The notes beneath the pieces are model-generated. The model worked only from the letters and a program-made list of their open reading frames with translations, was not told where the DNA came from and searched no databases. Made by a program: the position numbers and the translations under genes. Shown piece by piece: positions 43,567 through 56,350 of a stretch of 64,000 nt of DNA. This DNA is from Hydnum rufescens UP504 (lineage: Eukaryota; Basidiomycota; Agaricomycetes; Cantharellales; Hydnaceae): positions 72,582 through 136,581 of the forward strand of contig MU128964.1 of assembly GCA_014904985.1 (NCBI GenBank), in the 5' to 3' direction. Position 1 is the first letter of the stretch; every line of letters begins with the position of its first letter.

Positions 43567-43959
43567 TCACCGCGTATTCCTTCGTGCCGAACTCGCTCTT
43601 GAGCCCGTAAAGTTTTGACCCAAGTCGTGAGAGGCCGCCCGTCCTCCCTGGACCCGGCTCTCAGATTCGACTTGCGCTTTCTCGAAAAACCATTGCCCCG
43701 GAACTGTCTTATATGTGCATAGAAATTCACAGGTGGCCGTCACTCCTAAGGATCCTCCCCTCCGGATTGGCTTTACCTTTGCGGTCGATGTAGTTCCGCG
43801 AATCACAAAGTCGGATGTTCTACTTCCTATCTCGTCGTCTCCCACGCCTACGAATTCGATTCGCTCCTTTTTTTCAAATTTTATTTTATTTTCAATTGCC
43901 TTTGCAAGGGGCAAAAATTCCCTACGCACCTTGCAAAATCCCACATTCCCCATTTCCAA
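43567..43959 (-). CDS. Hypothetical protein, 130 residues
   Basis: A single frame reads MEMGNVGFCKVRREFLPLAKAIENKIKFEKKERIEFVGVG with a beta-like FVIRGTTSTAKVKPI and CEFLCTYKTVPGQWFFE. No membrane segment or recognised motif. Support is frame length and composition only; a shadow or decayed gene is equally possible. Confidence 0.3.
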   Translation of the reverse strand: MEMGNVGFCKVRREFLPLAKAIENKIKFEKKERIEFVGVGDDEIGSRTSDFVIRGTTSTAKVKPIRRGGSLGVTATCEFLCTYKTVPGQWFFEKAQVESESRVQGGRAASHDLGQNFTGSRASSARRNTR

Positions 43960-45330
43960 GATCCGTGGGACACCGGTTTCCTTGAAGGAGCCCAGGCTGC
44001 TCTTCAGACGGTCCTACAGATGCCTCAAGCAAGGGGCCCCATATTCACGTTACTAATCCTCCAATGCAGTGAGTATCATCACTACAGTACTGAAGTGAGA
44101 ATTGACCGCACGGAGCAGTGAAGAAAAATCCTTGTCACTGCGGGCTCGTAGGCCCAAATTTCGCACCCTATCCCCTTAACCACCCTGATCTCTGAATCCT
44201 TTTCAACAGCCATTTTCAATCCCAGCACAACAAGTGTTGCCACGACTTGGGGCTTGAGCCGACCCAAATCGCCGGTTCGTACTTACGGAAGTCGCTCCGA
44301 AGTTGAGTTCTGACTCTCCGATCCGCTTGAATTGAGTCCCAAAATGTATTACCAATCAAAGGGTCTGCCTCGTACGTAATAAATCAAACCCAAGGGGCAG
44401 TACAGTAATATTAATGTGATTAGCTGTCCGATTAGGGGAAAATCACATTACCAAAACAAGTTATAACCTGATGCGCCCTGACTTTCGACTTGCAAGTACA
44501 GTAGTGCCCGTAAGAACGCACAAGTCGCACGGAGTCGTTCGAAAGTCAAGTCAAGTCAGCAAGAGTTGTCACCATCCTGGTGACTCCAGTCTGCTGTAGT
44601 CTACTCAGTGCTCGGCGCGTACGCTGGATATAAATCAGATTATTTCCCTCTCGTATTCTGTAGCGGAGCAGCCCAGACGAGATTTTGGCATCATACAGTA
44701 GATGGTTGGCATTTCGACAATCCCTGTAGGTACTCATAGAACTTGATTTGTTCATTTAGGAAGCCAACATTCCCATTTTTGGGAGTCCAGAGAAATCGTC
44801 CTGTAAATTAATAAATCAGTTCAATGCCCTCCAATTTTCACTCATACAGTACAGTAATTCTTATGTTCACTTTCTCCAGTGTCCAAATGCCCATACATAC
44901 GTGTACACAGTCCCTTCAACTAGTATTTGTTGGGATGTTGTCCAAGGCATACAGTACAAACTCTACCAATCGTGTGCACCTAAGAACAACGTATTTTCCA
45001 CGTCATTTTGAAAAAGTCTGTAATCGCTCTCGGGTACAGTCCTTTACGCCCTGCTTGGATGTCAACAACACGGGGATGAGTGAAAGTGGCGGCATAATTG
45101 TGCTGCTTTCGGCGTACTTCCTCCGTAATTACATGGTATTACAAGTCCTGGCTGAGCGTCCCACACAAATTTATCGCACGACAGGCCAATATGTCAGAAT
45201 TATATTCTTCATACCCATCAACAAAATGGCGTGAGAAGTCGCCGAAGGGGTGACACTGGCATTCCCCCCCAATGAAGCAGTTGGAAGGCGAACATACCGT
45301 ACTAACACGGTCGTAGTCCATTGCACTGAC
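43960..45330. other. No clear gene; hAT-like short repeats
   Basis: Around 44280-44330 and 44480-44565 there are motifs of the AGTCGCTCCGAAGTTGAG and GTCGTTCGAAAGTCAAGTCAAGTC kind. They resemble the subterminal repeats of the hAT end at 16254-16417 and of the MITE at 55384-55589. This suggests one or more decayed hAT-derived insertions. TACAGTA is repeated several times between 44400 and 44960. A plus-strand 136-codon frame at 44824 lacks coding character. Confidence 0.4.
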
Positions 45331-47528
45331 TTAACAAACATCACTGAGACTCAAGACTTGCAATTGGGTTGCTCGCTTGACCGCGCTCTGGGTATCTAAA
45401 GGAATGGATGATTTGAGTGGCTCCGACATCGACGAAAGGAATCCCTCGGACCTGGCGTGAATCCGTTCTACGAGTTCAGGTTCATAAATCTGGTCATCGC
45501 CAAGTTGATTGCCCAGCGTAAGCCAGCTGTCAGTCACGCCCATCAGCATTGCGTTACATAGGGTGGAATGTAAACAGCAGCTCAAACCCAGGTCTTGTGT
45601 TATGCTTCCTGCCAAAAATCTCAACCTTGCGACCGCCAGGACACATTCTTTCGATGATGCCGTACACCTCGTCGGGTTTTCTGCTAGTCTCGCGGACCTC
45701 ACTGACAATCACGTCTGTGTCGAGTCCTCGATTGACCCATGAGGGCCATTTGAGGTTCCCGTCTTCATCCAGGACTGTTTTGATGCCGACTAACATGTGT
45801 TCTTTTGTATGGCTGAGAATTGGCGATCCGATTAGATCTTTGCATGTATCAGAAACACAAAGGTACTCACTTGAGCCAGTGCCCAGTACGTCCCGTACGT
45901 ATCACCCGTTGAAGCTATTGTTACCGGCCGTTACCAAACAGGAAGAAAAGATACAATATGCAACGAACCTGATTTGTTTTTACCCAAACAACCTCGTCAA
46001 CACGTGTGTATCTAGACACAATGGGGTCATATGGGGACAGTCCAAGAAGTAGAAAATTGGATTACGTACCCCCAAGCCCGCATACAGTCGCGGCCGAGCT
46101 CCATGGCCCGTCCAGTCACCCACAGGAAGAGAAGACCCTCGTCCTGTAGAGCGGGAATTGGCATGCTCATCATCTCTTCATCCGTCATCGTCCCGTACGG
46201 CAACTATCGAGGATATCGCAATTAACACTTAGTCCATGGTTTCGAAAATGAATTGTCTTACGCTCATATGGATATCCCACGGTGGATCAGCCATAATGAC
46301 ATGAAATTTCCCGAGCGCTGTCGCGTCGAATTTGCGAAGATCGCAATTAATCCATTGTGGAGGGTACTGGATGATAGGAATTTAGCACAAGGACTACCAG
46401 AGTCAGCGCTTGTTCTTACAGGTTTTTTTCCTGATGATGCTGAGGGCCCAAGACCAATATCTAATCTGGGCCCGATCGGTGGCTTAAGAGTCTCAACGGG
46501 AAGAGTGCCGTCTTCACGTTCTTCGTAGTCAACTTCAAAGTGCAAATATCGACATGGCACTTTTTCCTTGCCTCGACCACCTGCACCGAGACCTGAAGGC
46601 AGTGCAGCACCAGGGGGACGGGGGACAGTCGGAAGCGGATGGATAGAAGGTGACATCGAGTATGTTGGTTCAGAATAGCAGGTGTTCAGGTAGGAGCAGT
46701 GTCCCAGAGAGGGGTCTGTATGGGGACGTATCAAAGGCCGAAAATGAACCTTGGAACGATTGGGCGTCAGGGGGCGATTGGGCCAAACTGAAGCAAACTG
46801 ACCTTTTCGCAGTATGGGCGCCCCTGTTGCGGTGCTGGCCTCTCGCCCCAGCGCGCTTTGGTACAATCGGCCTTGGTAGTATGTGGGCAGATTGGTTCGA
46901 AAGCTCCGCCGCTCGACATATGCTATCCTCAACAGGTTAGAATATCATGAGGTCACAACGACAATTACATTTCTCACCCGTTCAGCCAGAAGCTTTCCGC
47001 GCGCCGTCCCTTTTTGCAAGAGCCCATATATCTCCTCAAGCTCACCATTGAGAATGGATGACTTATATAGCGCCAAAGACTTTCGTGATGCGGGCTCGGC
47101 ATCTAAGCATCAGTCATCAGTATGCACGGGATACCATTGGACCGGCAATGCATACCGAACGATTGGTCACTTCCAGAATCCACGTCCTGGCTAGTACCTC
47201 GCTTCCGCTTCCTCGCAGCTTCTCGAGTGACATCGATCCCCAACACGTTCACGTCGGAGTGGGTATCAACGTGCGCAGAAGAAGCCTCTGCCGCATCGGA
47301 AATACGCACAGTTCCATGTTTCCAAGAGCTGGCAATGTCCCGCAAAGCCTCATTGAACGTGCTCTGATCAGTGAGTCGTAGGTGGCGATCGCCAGCCCGT
47401 ATCGGGGTCATTTGCACAATGTGCCGCAGAAGGGTAGACGAGCTGATGGGAAATATTAGAGGAATTGCTGTATCGCCGGAGCATAATGCGCGCAAAGCTG
47501 TAGACACCAGTTCTCTACTGTGGTCCAT
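45331..47528 (-). CDS. IME4: mRNA m6A methyltransferase of the IME4/METTL3 (MT-A70) type
   Basis: The start at 47528 gives an N-terminal helical region ([18 protein letters not shown]). [12 protein letters not shown] (about 46530-46560), [15 protein letters not shown] with the catalytic DPPW (46278-46289), and [41 protein letters not shown] (about 46080-46200) follow. [39 protein letters not shown] and [13 protein letters not shown] lead to an intron, then [25 protein letters not shown]. The protein ends at TAA 45331-45333. These are the MT-A70 hallmarks, and the long N-terminal part plus DPPW place it with the catalytic METTL3/IME4 branch rather than METTL14/KAR4. It transfers methyl from SAM to N6 of adenosine in mRNA; in yeast this controls meiotic entry. 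Confidence 0.93.
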
Positions 47529-48581
47529 GACTACTGCACTTACGTGACATAATGATTACATAATCACCTATTACAGCGAGGTATTGAAATGAAAATTGCA
47601 TACTGTACTGTATATTGAAGTGTGGCATGTAAGAGTCATCAGGATCATGGGGATCATAGCTTGCGACTCAACAGCGGCAATGTTTTTCATCAGTTGCCCA
47701 ATGGCCCGCCTAGCCGGGTTTGGGGGGTTTCGGTCGTGGGAACCCTAGACCCCCCATCGTGCTGGAAAAATTACTAAGTTTAACGACACACTAGTCACTG
47801 GAGCATAAGTTCTTACTTCAGCAGCTAGGTGCGAGGCACGAGTACCTAGATGCAAGGCTAGATAAGAGAATGCCGGAATAAAGCGAGATAACCGGAGTAT
47901 TATGTAAGACGATTTCCTTGAGCAAGGAATCGTTACTCCACCACATTCCAGACCCCCTCTGCTTGCCCCCCTCGCTCGCGTTGTCGAGCATCCTTTTCTT
48001 CACCCGCCCACCTCCCTTTTGATTAAAACAAATGCGCTGAGAACAGGGTTGCATAGCCATGCTCCTTAGATTCTCTCGCGCTCCGAGTTCCGAAGAAAGT
48101 CTATCATTACTGAGAACGAAGCGCTGAACGTTAGTGAGGCTCGACGTTCTGGTGCTTACGTAACTCAGACCTTCTTCGGCATTCTCCACCCACACTAAGG
48201 AAGTAGAACATTGAGCGAGATCAAGGATTTATCTGCAAGGCAAGCGAAGCTAAGCTAAGCACGTGTTAAATCCTGATCTTATTCCTCCAAAAGATCTTAT
48301 CTAGCCTGTTGCCAAACGTGGCGTAGCGAATCGCCGGCCGGATGCAAATATTAAATATCAATGTAACTGCCACACTGGAGGCCACCGCCAACCCACGAGG
48401 ATCTCTTTCTGCTTTCTTTCTTCTCCAGCTTCTAAGAATGCACGTGTCACCAGAAATCCGCCTAAGACACCTCCCAGGGCTTCTGCACATCTAGAAATCC
48501 CGATTTTCGGCGGAAGACATTGGGTCACACCTATCCATACTGCCCTGGCGAAAGACTTGCATAGAGTCCAAGATTGATGAC
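47529..48581. other. Intergenic, nothing recognised
   Basis: It is the promoter side for both flanking genes, which diverge. Short minus-strand frames (47818-48195, 48266-48490) have no motif. No repeat was recognised. Confidence 0.4.
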
Positions 48582-50691
48582 ATGCTCGCTGCTAGGTTCC
48601 CCCAAGTGGACTCTGCCCTTGTTCGCGCTGTTATCGACAAACTGAGGTCGAGTGAGAACATCGGTGCTCAAGAGCATTGGAAAGTCTTCGATGTGGAACA
48701 TTCAAGGCAGACAAGAGTCGAAGATGACGTGTACAGCAAAGGGCTTCTTGATACATTCACTCAAATCAATAGTGCCGCCCAGTCCCTTGCCACAAATGTC
48801 CATGTGCCCGTGGCGCTGAAAGTGGCAGGCAGTGAAACTCCGCATTCAGGTCGAACGAATATCTCGGGGCCAGGTGGTTGCTTCCATTTTCAATCTTTAA
48901 AAATCCCCCTTCAAGATTATCATATTCTCAAATTAGGGCCAGATCAGACTCAATGGGCGGACATCGTGTGTCCCATGGAATTCAAGAAGACTGGGGACAA
49001 GATTACTCGATACGATACCAGGTGTCGGGTTTAGATTCATGCGGACCCCTAATTGTCTATTCCAGGACATGCGGAAGGTAGCTTCGTGTTCCTATTGAAT
49101 GCTTCCTTTGTCTGATATTCTTGCTTTTTCTTGAACGACACCGATCTTGTACGTATCCTCCCCGGAATTGCCCTCTCTACGATGAGTCGAGTACCGTCTC
49201 GGGATGGGAATGGCAAATATCGCTACGATATTGCGGTCTGTGATCGCCCCGGGAAGGAGAGGATCTTCCCTACCAAGGACGAGACTCCGACCTACCGCGC
49301 GGATGCGGATGCGGTGCGTGGACGTGGCACAAGGATGTGGTCAGCCTGTGACAAGATAGATGATCCCGATGGCACGAGGCTGTTCGCACTCAAGGAGAGC
49401 TGGGTAAATACGGATCGCCCTCGTGAAGGTGATGTGTTGTGGACTCTTCGCGAGCTTCTCACAGAGAAGAATGGTGTTGCTGCGCTGCAACATTTCCTCA
49501 CGGACGTGACTAGCGGCGATGCTCATATACGGAGTGCACCAGACAATACGGGGGCGCACATCCAAAACGGAAGGCTATTCACTGTGGATTCGATTCTTGA
49601 GACCATTCTTGCATTTGATGGGGTCGGGACAGTGACAGATATAGCACCTGCTCGTACTGGTTCCAAATGGCCAGCCTCCAGCCTGGGCAACGTTCCTAAT
49701 GTCGATCTGTCGTCGGCCGGGGGGACACTGCGAATCGGGAAAATTCTTGGGGAACATCGTGTTCATCATCGGATCGTGTTTGAAGAAGTTGGGACCCTGA
49801 TCCATGAACTGAAAGCCTTCTACGACATCTTTATTGCACTCCGAGATGAAATTGTCGGTGCGTGTTCTTTTTGGTCGCTTTCATTAGGATAACCATAGCT
49901 AAGAGCATGCTCAGCTCCCAGGGCCATGTTTTCCGTTCAGCACATTCACGGAGATGTGAGCTGCAGCGACATTCTTCTTTTCCGAGCGCCTTACGGAAGA
50001 GCACGGGGTTTGCTTGTGGATTTGGAGTATGCGAAGGACATCACTAACAAGACTGCGCCACATGAGTTTCGCACGGTGAGCCATCTAACTCGAAAGAAGA
50101 GACATCCACGTGACTAATGACATGAACATATAGGGAACCCGCGATTTCATGGCAGTGGAGGTTCGCGAGTCCGAGTACCTTTTTGATCCTCCTGATGCGG
50201 GGGATTCATCTGACTCCATAATGCTTCCACCTTTTCGACATAATTGCCTCCATGATGTAGAATCCACTTGGTGGATTGCGCTGTGGACGACGTATGTTTT
50301 GGCCCCTGTTGTCCCATCCGAACAAGATGTCCACCTTTTCCATCAGCTTTTCCCTCCTCCTCATACCCTAGCACCCCGCACTTCCGGCCTCGGACCCTCC
50401 TTGATACGAGGGCATTCCTTGTTGAAAAGGCGCCCTGAGCAAAATCGACCGATTTTCGATGTCCTCTATAAGTGGCGATATAACCTTTATATGGCCTATT
50501 CGAACCTCGAAAAGAATCGAATCGAGGAAGGCAGGCTCGATGAGAGCATCTTCGAGCATGTCTATGATGAAGCCCTAAGTCATCTGGATCCGCTTCTCGC
50601 AAGACTCGAGAAGGACGAGCTAGGCTCAATGCAGCTAGTTCATATGCAGTTTTCAGCACCAGGGAAGAGTAAGAAGGCTCGTCATGATTGA
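48582..50691 (+). CDS. FunK1 fungal-specific protein kinase, with unusual active-site motifs
   Basis: The N-terminal exon from 48582 contains ALVRAVIDKLRSSEN and YDT before a donor at 49021. A tiny exon and a poorly resolved segment follow (49060-49130), then RADADAVRGRGTRMWSACDK ... LFALKESWVNTDRPREGDVLWTLRELL, the FunK1 phosphate-binding lobe. The catalytic lobe has FSVQHIHGDVSCSDILL, LLVDLEYAKD, GTRDFMAVEV and HDVESTWWIALWTTYV, ending at 50691. The usual HRD is HGD and the usual DFD/DFG is DLE. The middle of the N-lobe is shorter than I expect for the family, and one acceptor near 49125 is unclear, so partial decay is possible. FunK1 kinases are expanded in basidiomycetes; substrates are unknown. 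Confidence 0.82.
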
Positions 50692-51835
50692 TAATGCCTT
50701 CGTCACATTCTTGAAGTTAGTGTTCTTAACTACATGGATGCTCGAACAAGTGCTAAAATGGAGCGACGCAATTGATCAACAGGCATTGTGGATTAGGTTT
50801 GGCAAATGAAATTGATATTGCATTTCCTGTCAGAAGAGGGGAGTATGCTAGATTGTGCTTCCCTAGGCGTGTAGCGGCCCTACGCCATTTCAGACGACCA
50901 GAAGTTGAAGTCATAGTGAAGAAGTTGTGATCGTGAGTTCCTCCTACCGCGAGTCACCCCGACTCGATGGAATTGAATATTTATTGATAGCGTGATTCAA
51001 CAGAGCGAGCACCTGGTGTACCATATGCCAATATGCATGACTCTGACATTCTTTGAGAACAGGTGATAGAATCCGATGATAGGGTTGCGAGATCGCCCTG
51101 ACATGGTAACCCTTGGAGTGAACATCTATCGTCGACCCTAAGCGCCTCGAATCGCTTCCGATGTTCACAAACTGAACATTACTTTTACGCACCTGTCTTC
51201 AAGCACATTCCAAACACTATATGCGTTTTACAATGCTGGGGAATGCCCCCGACTGTGGATGAGATTTAGATCTGCGGAGATCGCAGTCCGATGTGCACGC
51301 ATGCTCTCAGAATGGGTCGAGAAGGGAATTAAGGAGCATTAGGAGGCTCCCAAAGCATCCCTCGAAGTGGCGTTGATGAAGTCCCTGTGAATCAGACGTT
51401 CGTGTCTCGAGATTTTTATCCGAGATGCCCACTGGAAACCTGGGTTCTGTAGCCGCGACCAAGCCCCTAAAAGCCATCGCTTGAAGGGAGGCAGTACTAG
51501 GGACCCCCTTCATCGGATGCCCGAGTATGAAGGCGTATGACTTGATGGGTGCCCTAATATACGTTGTACTTGGCCCAATATCGATTGTATGAAAATAAAT
51601 ATTTGTGACCTGTTCACTGTGGTGTGCGCCATGGTCGACCATTGCTTGAGTTGTGCACGCGAAATCAAAATATTATTATGGCAAGGGAAGGTAGGTGGCG
51701 GAATAAACATCGAGCCAATGGGTACGCTGGACCCATGATATCAAATGAGTGGCAATGACAAGACAATAGCAAGACAATAGTGTCAAAAAAAAAAAAAGTT
51801 CAGTAAATAAAGCAAGAGGCATTAGAGCCCCGCGG
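50692..51835. other. Intergenic, nothing recognised
   Basis: This is 3' flank of two converging genes. A 111-codon minus-strand frame at 51307-51642 has no recognisable motif. Confidence 0.4.
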
Positions 51836-54800
51836 TCAGCGCAATGACCGCTTAACACTAGAGCCTCGCATCCCATCACCCTGAGGAAGGTCAATCACGA
51901 AGTTTCGGCTGCCTTCCCCTGGATTAGGCGACTGTGAGATATCCCAGGTGAGTGTGATGGAGACACTCGTCAAGGTCTGACTCGGATCCGATACAGATAT
52001 CTCCCAAGAATCCAATCGTACGATCAGGGCCACAGCCTGATCCGCCTCCACAAGTGGACCCGCAAACGGTATCTTCACAGTACCTCCGCCTGGCGCCCAA
52101 AATACAATGCCAGCCGTTTTGCGGGTGGAATCAAGCACAGCGGAGATAGTGGCATCGTTCTGAATCGTAATTGGCGGGCCTGCATCGCTACCCTTGGACC
52201 CCGCCACCTGAGTAAAATGGGCGAGGCTCACGCCAGGGTATATCGAGTAGGAGACGCGTTTGTCGAGTTGAGGAGGATCTTGGTCAATAGAGGCCGTGAA
52301 TAGCGCCACATTCACATCCGGTTGCTTGGATATCCCGAGTGGCGCCCAACTACCCGTCTTGTTTCCAGTCGCGAGAGTGAGGGAATTGCCACCGAGGACC
52401 GGGGGATCTAAGATATACCCAACATTTGCATGCCATAGTGTCGTCACGTTTGGGAACGTCCCAGACGAGACTAAGGCCCCATCCACATACACTGGTCCAG
52501 ATAGTCTCTTCTGGTCAATCACATTCCGTACCGCCGCCCCCGATGTAGACATGATAGATGACACCAGCACATGCTGCACGTCCCCTTGGAAGAAAAACCA
52601 AGCTTTCTGGAACCCGAATGTTTTTGTGATCGGGTTCGTGTACCGCATTGCGGCCACCCCTACTTTGCCATCCGAGACCCCACCAACGAAGGATTCGACC
52701 CCAGATTGTCCTGCGGTTTGGCATGTCAGGGGGGTGTTGCCGTAGTCAACCGTTGTACCAGGGATAAGATTCCAATCCCACGCGGCAGCAATATCTTCAT
52801 ATTCCGATCCATCGAGGTAAGTGTACAGTGTCCCATCACTGAGATGGAAACCGAAGGGATTTTGGGAATTGGTCTACGTCCATAACTTAGGCGATATTAG
52901 GAATCTTATGAGATATAATCACTTACGCATTCCGTATTCGTCGTGCGGTCGGAATACATCTTTAACGTCGTGACATATTTGGAGCCCCTGTGAACCTAAA
53001 AAAATGATGGATGCCTAAGACATCAACTCGGCGATGAATTTGGAGAGATCCGTACCATATAGTCGGTATCCCAGAACATTCGATTTCCAACCAAGCTACC
53101 GGCATTAGCGCTCTGTGAGGGTTTCTTTAGGCCACGAGCGATAGTAGACATTTCGGGGACACCCCATTGCTGGCCCAGGACGTCGATTTGTGTCAAATTA
53201 ATCTTGATACTGCTTGTTGCTCTGGGAGAAACAATTGGTACAAGACTAAACAGAAAACCTTTCGACTCACTGTTGATCAGCTACCGGAAACGAGATAAAT
53301 CTCCCCAACGTGCTCTGTCAGGCGACGCGTTGCCAATCATCAGCTGCACGATCCTAACGGGAAAAGTGACGATAACTACCAGGTCCCAATGTAGAACACG
53401 GGTGATGACATTCTGAACAATGGCCCACTGAAACCCATCTACGTAACCAGTAAAGGCAGATCGGGAAGGGGTCCCCGCTTCCCATTGTGTGTTCGCAGCT
53501 TGGCTCTCGAGCGCCAGAACGTCATTGGAACTGAAGGACATAGTTCAGAGACTCACATTCCCTTGCACGGAAACAGTGCCCGGACTTACTAATCTTTTCC
53601 GTAGTTGCCTATAATTTAGTGACGTCAGTCCGACGCGACAAGAGAGAAGTACGTTAATTTAAAATACCATCGTAGAGTTGACCATTATGTTGAGCAAAGC
53701 TGAAATCCGGTCGAATCCCATCAGCTCGGGTAGCGGTCTGCACCACGACTTCAGCGTGCACACGACCGTATGCTTGCGTGCACGACGCTGGGATCAGCTG
53801 CTCAATAGCCCAAGCGCAATCCCTATACTGGCGACATCGAGAGTATTTGCACCGGTGAGAGTTCCGAGACCGTTAATGTGTGTGTAGTTGAAGGTGGAGA
53901 AGGATCGGGAAGTGAAGTGAGTGCAGTTGGACAACTGGGTAGACGTGAGGGGATCGGGGGCCTGAAGAAGGAGAAGGCAAGCCTGGCCCACGAGGCGAGG
54001 AATCAGGATGATGTTGCTGAACCAATTGGTGTTCCACATGCCAGCTCTATGATGATCCACCAGTCTCCATGGTCAGTAGATCGTAATTGAATATTTGAAT
54101 ATAGATTCTCAGACGCACGTTCCGCAGGGACACGTAGAATTCCCTCCCGAATCCAAGCAATTGATATTAGTGAAATCATTACTGAACCACCAATTCATAG
54201 CGGATGTGAGGGCTTTCCGAACGACAGGGTCGTGGAGAAATGCGCTGGTATTGGCCTTGAAGTCAGACGCCCCATGGTATGCTGCTGCGAGGGTATCTGC
54301 GAAATGCACATTGTGGAAAGGTCGCTTGTCACTTGAAAAAGACAAGAGACCGACTTATTCGATTCCAGTGGGTTTGAGCAGGCCAGTTTGCCCGCTGTGC
54401 AGTGCAACCAGTCGTATAGTCTACGCTAAAAGCACACAGATATCAGCACCATACACGGCTACTTAGCTTGAACATACTCTGGCCATTTGCCGTCAACCGA
54501 AAGCGTGGATAGCCTGGGAAAATATCAAAGCAACTTATCTATCCACGCTGGGGGATCAAATGGATTTCGATGATGCGCACCAAACAGGAATAGAGTCCAA
54601 CCCCGTTACGCTTGAGATGATAAACGGCAGTCGACGGGTATAAAGGGTTTGTAAGTCACCAGAGGGTTCAGTGGGGGATGGGGTCGGGGGCGTCGTTGTT
54701 GTCGGACCATGGCTTGATGAAGCTGTCGAAGATGTCAGTTGAAGGAGCGTTGATGAATTGGCAAACGAGGGTAAGTGTGCTGGAGCGGGCTTTTGGCCAG

Positions 54801-54882
54801 GCTTATGACTTCGACGATGCCCATGGCTCGCCGAGGCCAAAGACGCCCCCAACAGCAATAATGATAAAACAACAGGCAGCAT
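51836..54882 (-). CDS. Secreted polysaccharide lyase family 8 (PL8) enzyme
   Basis: The start at 54882 gives a signal peptide (MLPVVLSLLLLGASLASA) and a Ser/Thr/Pro-rich linker. The helical toroid domain follows, with NTNWFSNIILIPRLVGQ and the catalytic region SFAQHNGQLYDG|NYGKD (about 53580-53735). The central beta domain has GYVDGFQWAI and NRMFWDTDYMVHRGSKYVTTLKMYSDRTTNTEC. It also has FGFHLSDGTLYTYLDGSEY, WDWNLIPGTTVDYG, and AAMRYTNPITKTFGFQKAWFFF. A C-terminal beta domain ends at 51836. PL8 enzymes cleave hyaluronan, chondroitin or xanthan-type uronate polymers by beta-elimination. At least nine introns are needed. The frame is intact where I can follow it. Substrate cannot be told from sequence alone. 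Confidence 0.93.
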
Positions 54883-55374
54883 CGACCGTGAAAAAAATCA
54901 AAGCCTCGCGGTACTCACGTAATCACCCCAAAGTTCTGAGTCTTCTGACAGGCGCGGGTATCTTACTCCTGATCAAAGTCTTGATGATGCCAAAACAAAT
55001 CAGCTCGGAACGAGAGTCCCAGTGTATATGGGACCCCTGCGAGCGCTGCTATATCCAGTTCCAACGTTCAAGGATTTCGAGGGCGATTTTAGGATTTTCT
55101 TCGAGGCAAAACGGGTGTCAACCGAGCCGAGGGAAGATTCCCGGACCGGGCCCTGAGGAGCAGAATACCTAGATCCAAAGTCCAAGACAACTAGCGTGGT
55201 TGGCTGGTGAAGTGGTTAGAATGGTCTCCGGGTGTACTGGTTTTTTGAATATGGCATGTGTTCGACTCCCATCAGGGGCTTTCTTCAACAGTTTCATTTC
55301 ACCATAAGCATGTGGCTGTGCAGGTGACGAGAGTCGTCGTGCCGGAAGGAAATTGTGTGGCTGTGCTAGGTGTG
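54883..55374 (+). other. 5' flank of PL8, with a tRNA-like RNA polymerase III promoter remnant
   Basis: TGGTGAAGTGG at 55205-55215 fits an A box and GTTCGACTCC at 55260-55269 fits a B box. The T-arm nearly pairs, but a seven-base acceptor stem cannot be formed, so this is not a functional tRNA gene. A tRNA-derived SINE head or tRNA pseudogene is the likely explanation. Confidence 0.4.
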
Positions 55375-55383
55375 ATGAGAGCT

Positions 55384-55589
55384 TAGTGTTGCTGTGACTT
55401 GCAACTCACACTGGCCCAAGTCACAAGTTGAGTCACCAGAAGTTGTTCTGAAGTCCAGTCAAGTTGAGTCATTCCTACAACTCCATAGTAAATGAATGCA
55501 ACAATGTGCAGCTTGAGCTGACTCAAGTTGCAAGTCAAGTCGCCGGAAGTTGCTCCAAAGTCGAGTCAAGTTGAGTCACGGCAACACTG
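55384..55589. mobile_element. hAT-type MITE, 206 bp
   Basis: Terminal sequences AGTGTTGCTGTGAC and, in reverse complement, AGTGTTGCCGTGAC match in 13 of 14 positions. ATGAGAGC(T) is duplicated on both sides (55375-55383 and 55590-55598), fitting the 8-bp hAT target duplication. The interior repeats AAGTTGAGTC and AGTCAAGT motifs and has no coding capacity. The end sequence resembles the end of the hAT element at 16417. Confidence 0.8.
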
Positions 55590-55598
55590 ATGAGAGCT

Positions 55599-56350
55599 GT
55601 CACACCAGAAGCAAAGGAGGGTATGATGAAAGCTGTTGCACTGAAAGTAGTGATGCCACAACTTGGAGTCAATAAAAAAATAACACCTAGTAGTGACCTC
55701 ATTACACCACTTTTCTGCCCACATTCAACAACTCCTGTGTAATATACTTATATATAATTTGATGTGCCTCTCTGAGTCTGTGGCATGTGGTTGGAGGCTC
55801 TCCTTCTCCTGGCAATTTGTGAAATAAAGAACCTCATGCAGAGAACAAAATGCAGAGGTACAAACCTGTGGGGGATTTACATGTAGCACCTATGCTATAT
55901 ATAATAGAAGGGGGTGGCCCTAGAGCAGGCCAGAAGAGTGGGGAGGGGTAGAGGCTGCAGTCTGGGCACATGACACTAATATGCCATAGCCAATAACTGT
56001 CTGCTCCATCATAAGTCATGTGAATTCTATCCATCCCAATGTAAATACAGGTATACTAGCTGATTATGGTGTTGGTGGAGTACTCAGTTGTACTAGAACA
56101 GATGGTACTCAGTCTTCAGAAAAAGAACTGTTGTTGAGAATAGTACCTAGAACAGATGGTACTATAGTAGATCCAAATAAGTAGCTAAACTACAAAGGAA
56201 GAGATAACAGAGCTAACCTCAGTCTTCAGAAAAAGAACTGAGGGGTGCAGGAGCCTCGGAAGTAGCATATACTGAAGTACACAATAGGAATGCATGTTTG
56301 ATCAAGAAGGTGGTGTAAGCAAGAGAAAATGGGGGAATCTCTGCTACAGT
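55599..56350. other. Repeat-rich intergenic sequence
   Basis: TCAGTCTTCAGAAAAAGAACTG occurs twice (about 56107 and 56220) and AGAACAGATGGTACT twice (about 56095 and 56150). No gene is seen. Confidence 0.5.

Noticed and set aside
55201..55285. Functional tRNA gene
   Set aside because: A and B boxes are present, but the acceptor stem cannot pair and the anticodon arm is not credible.
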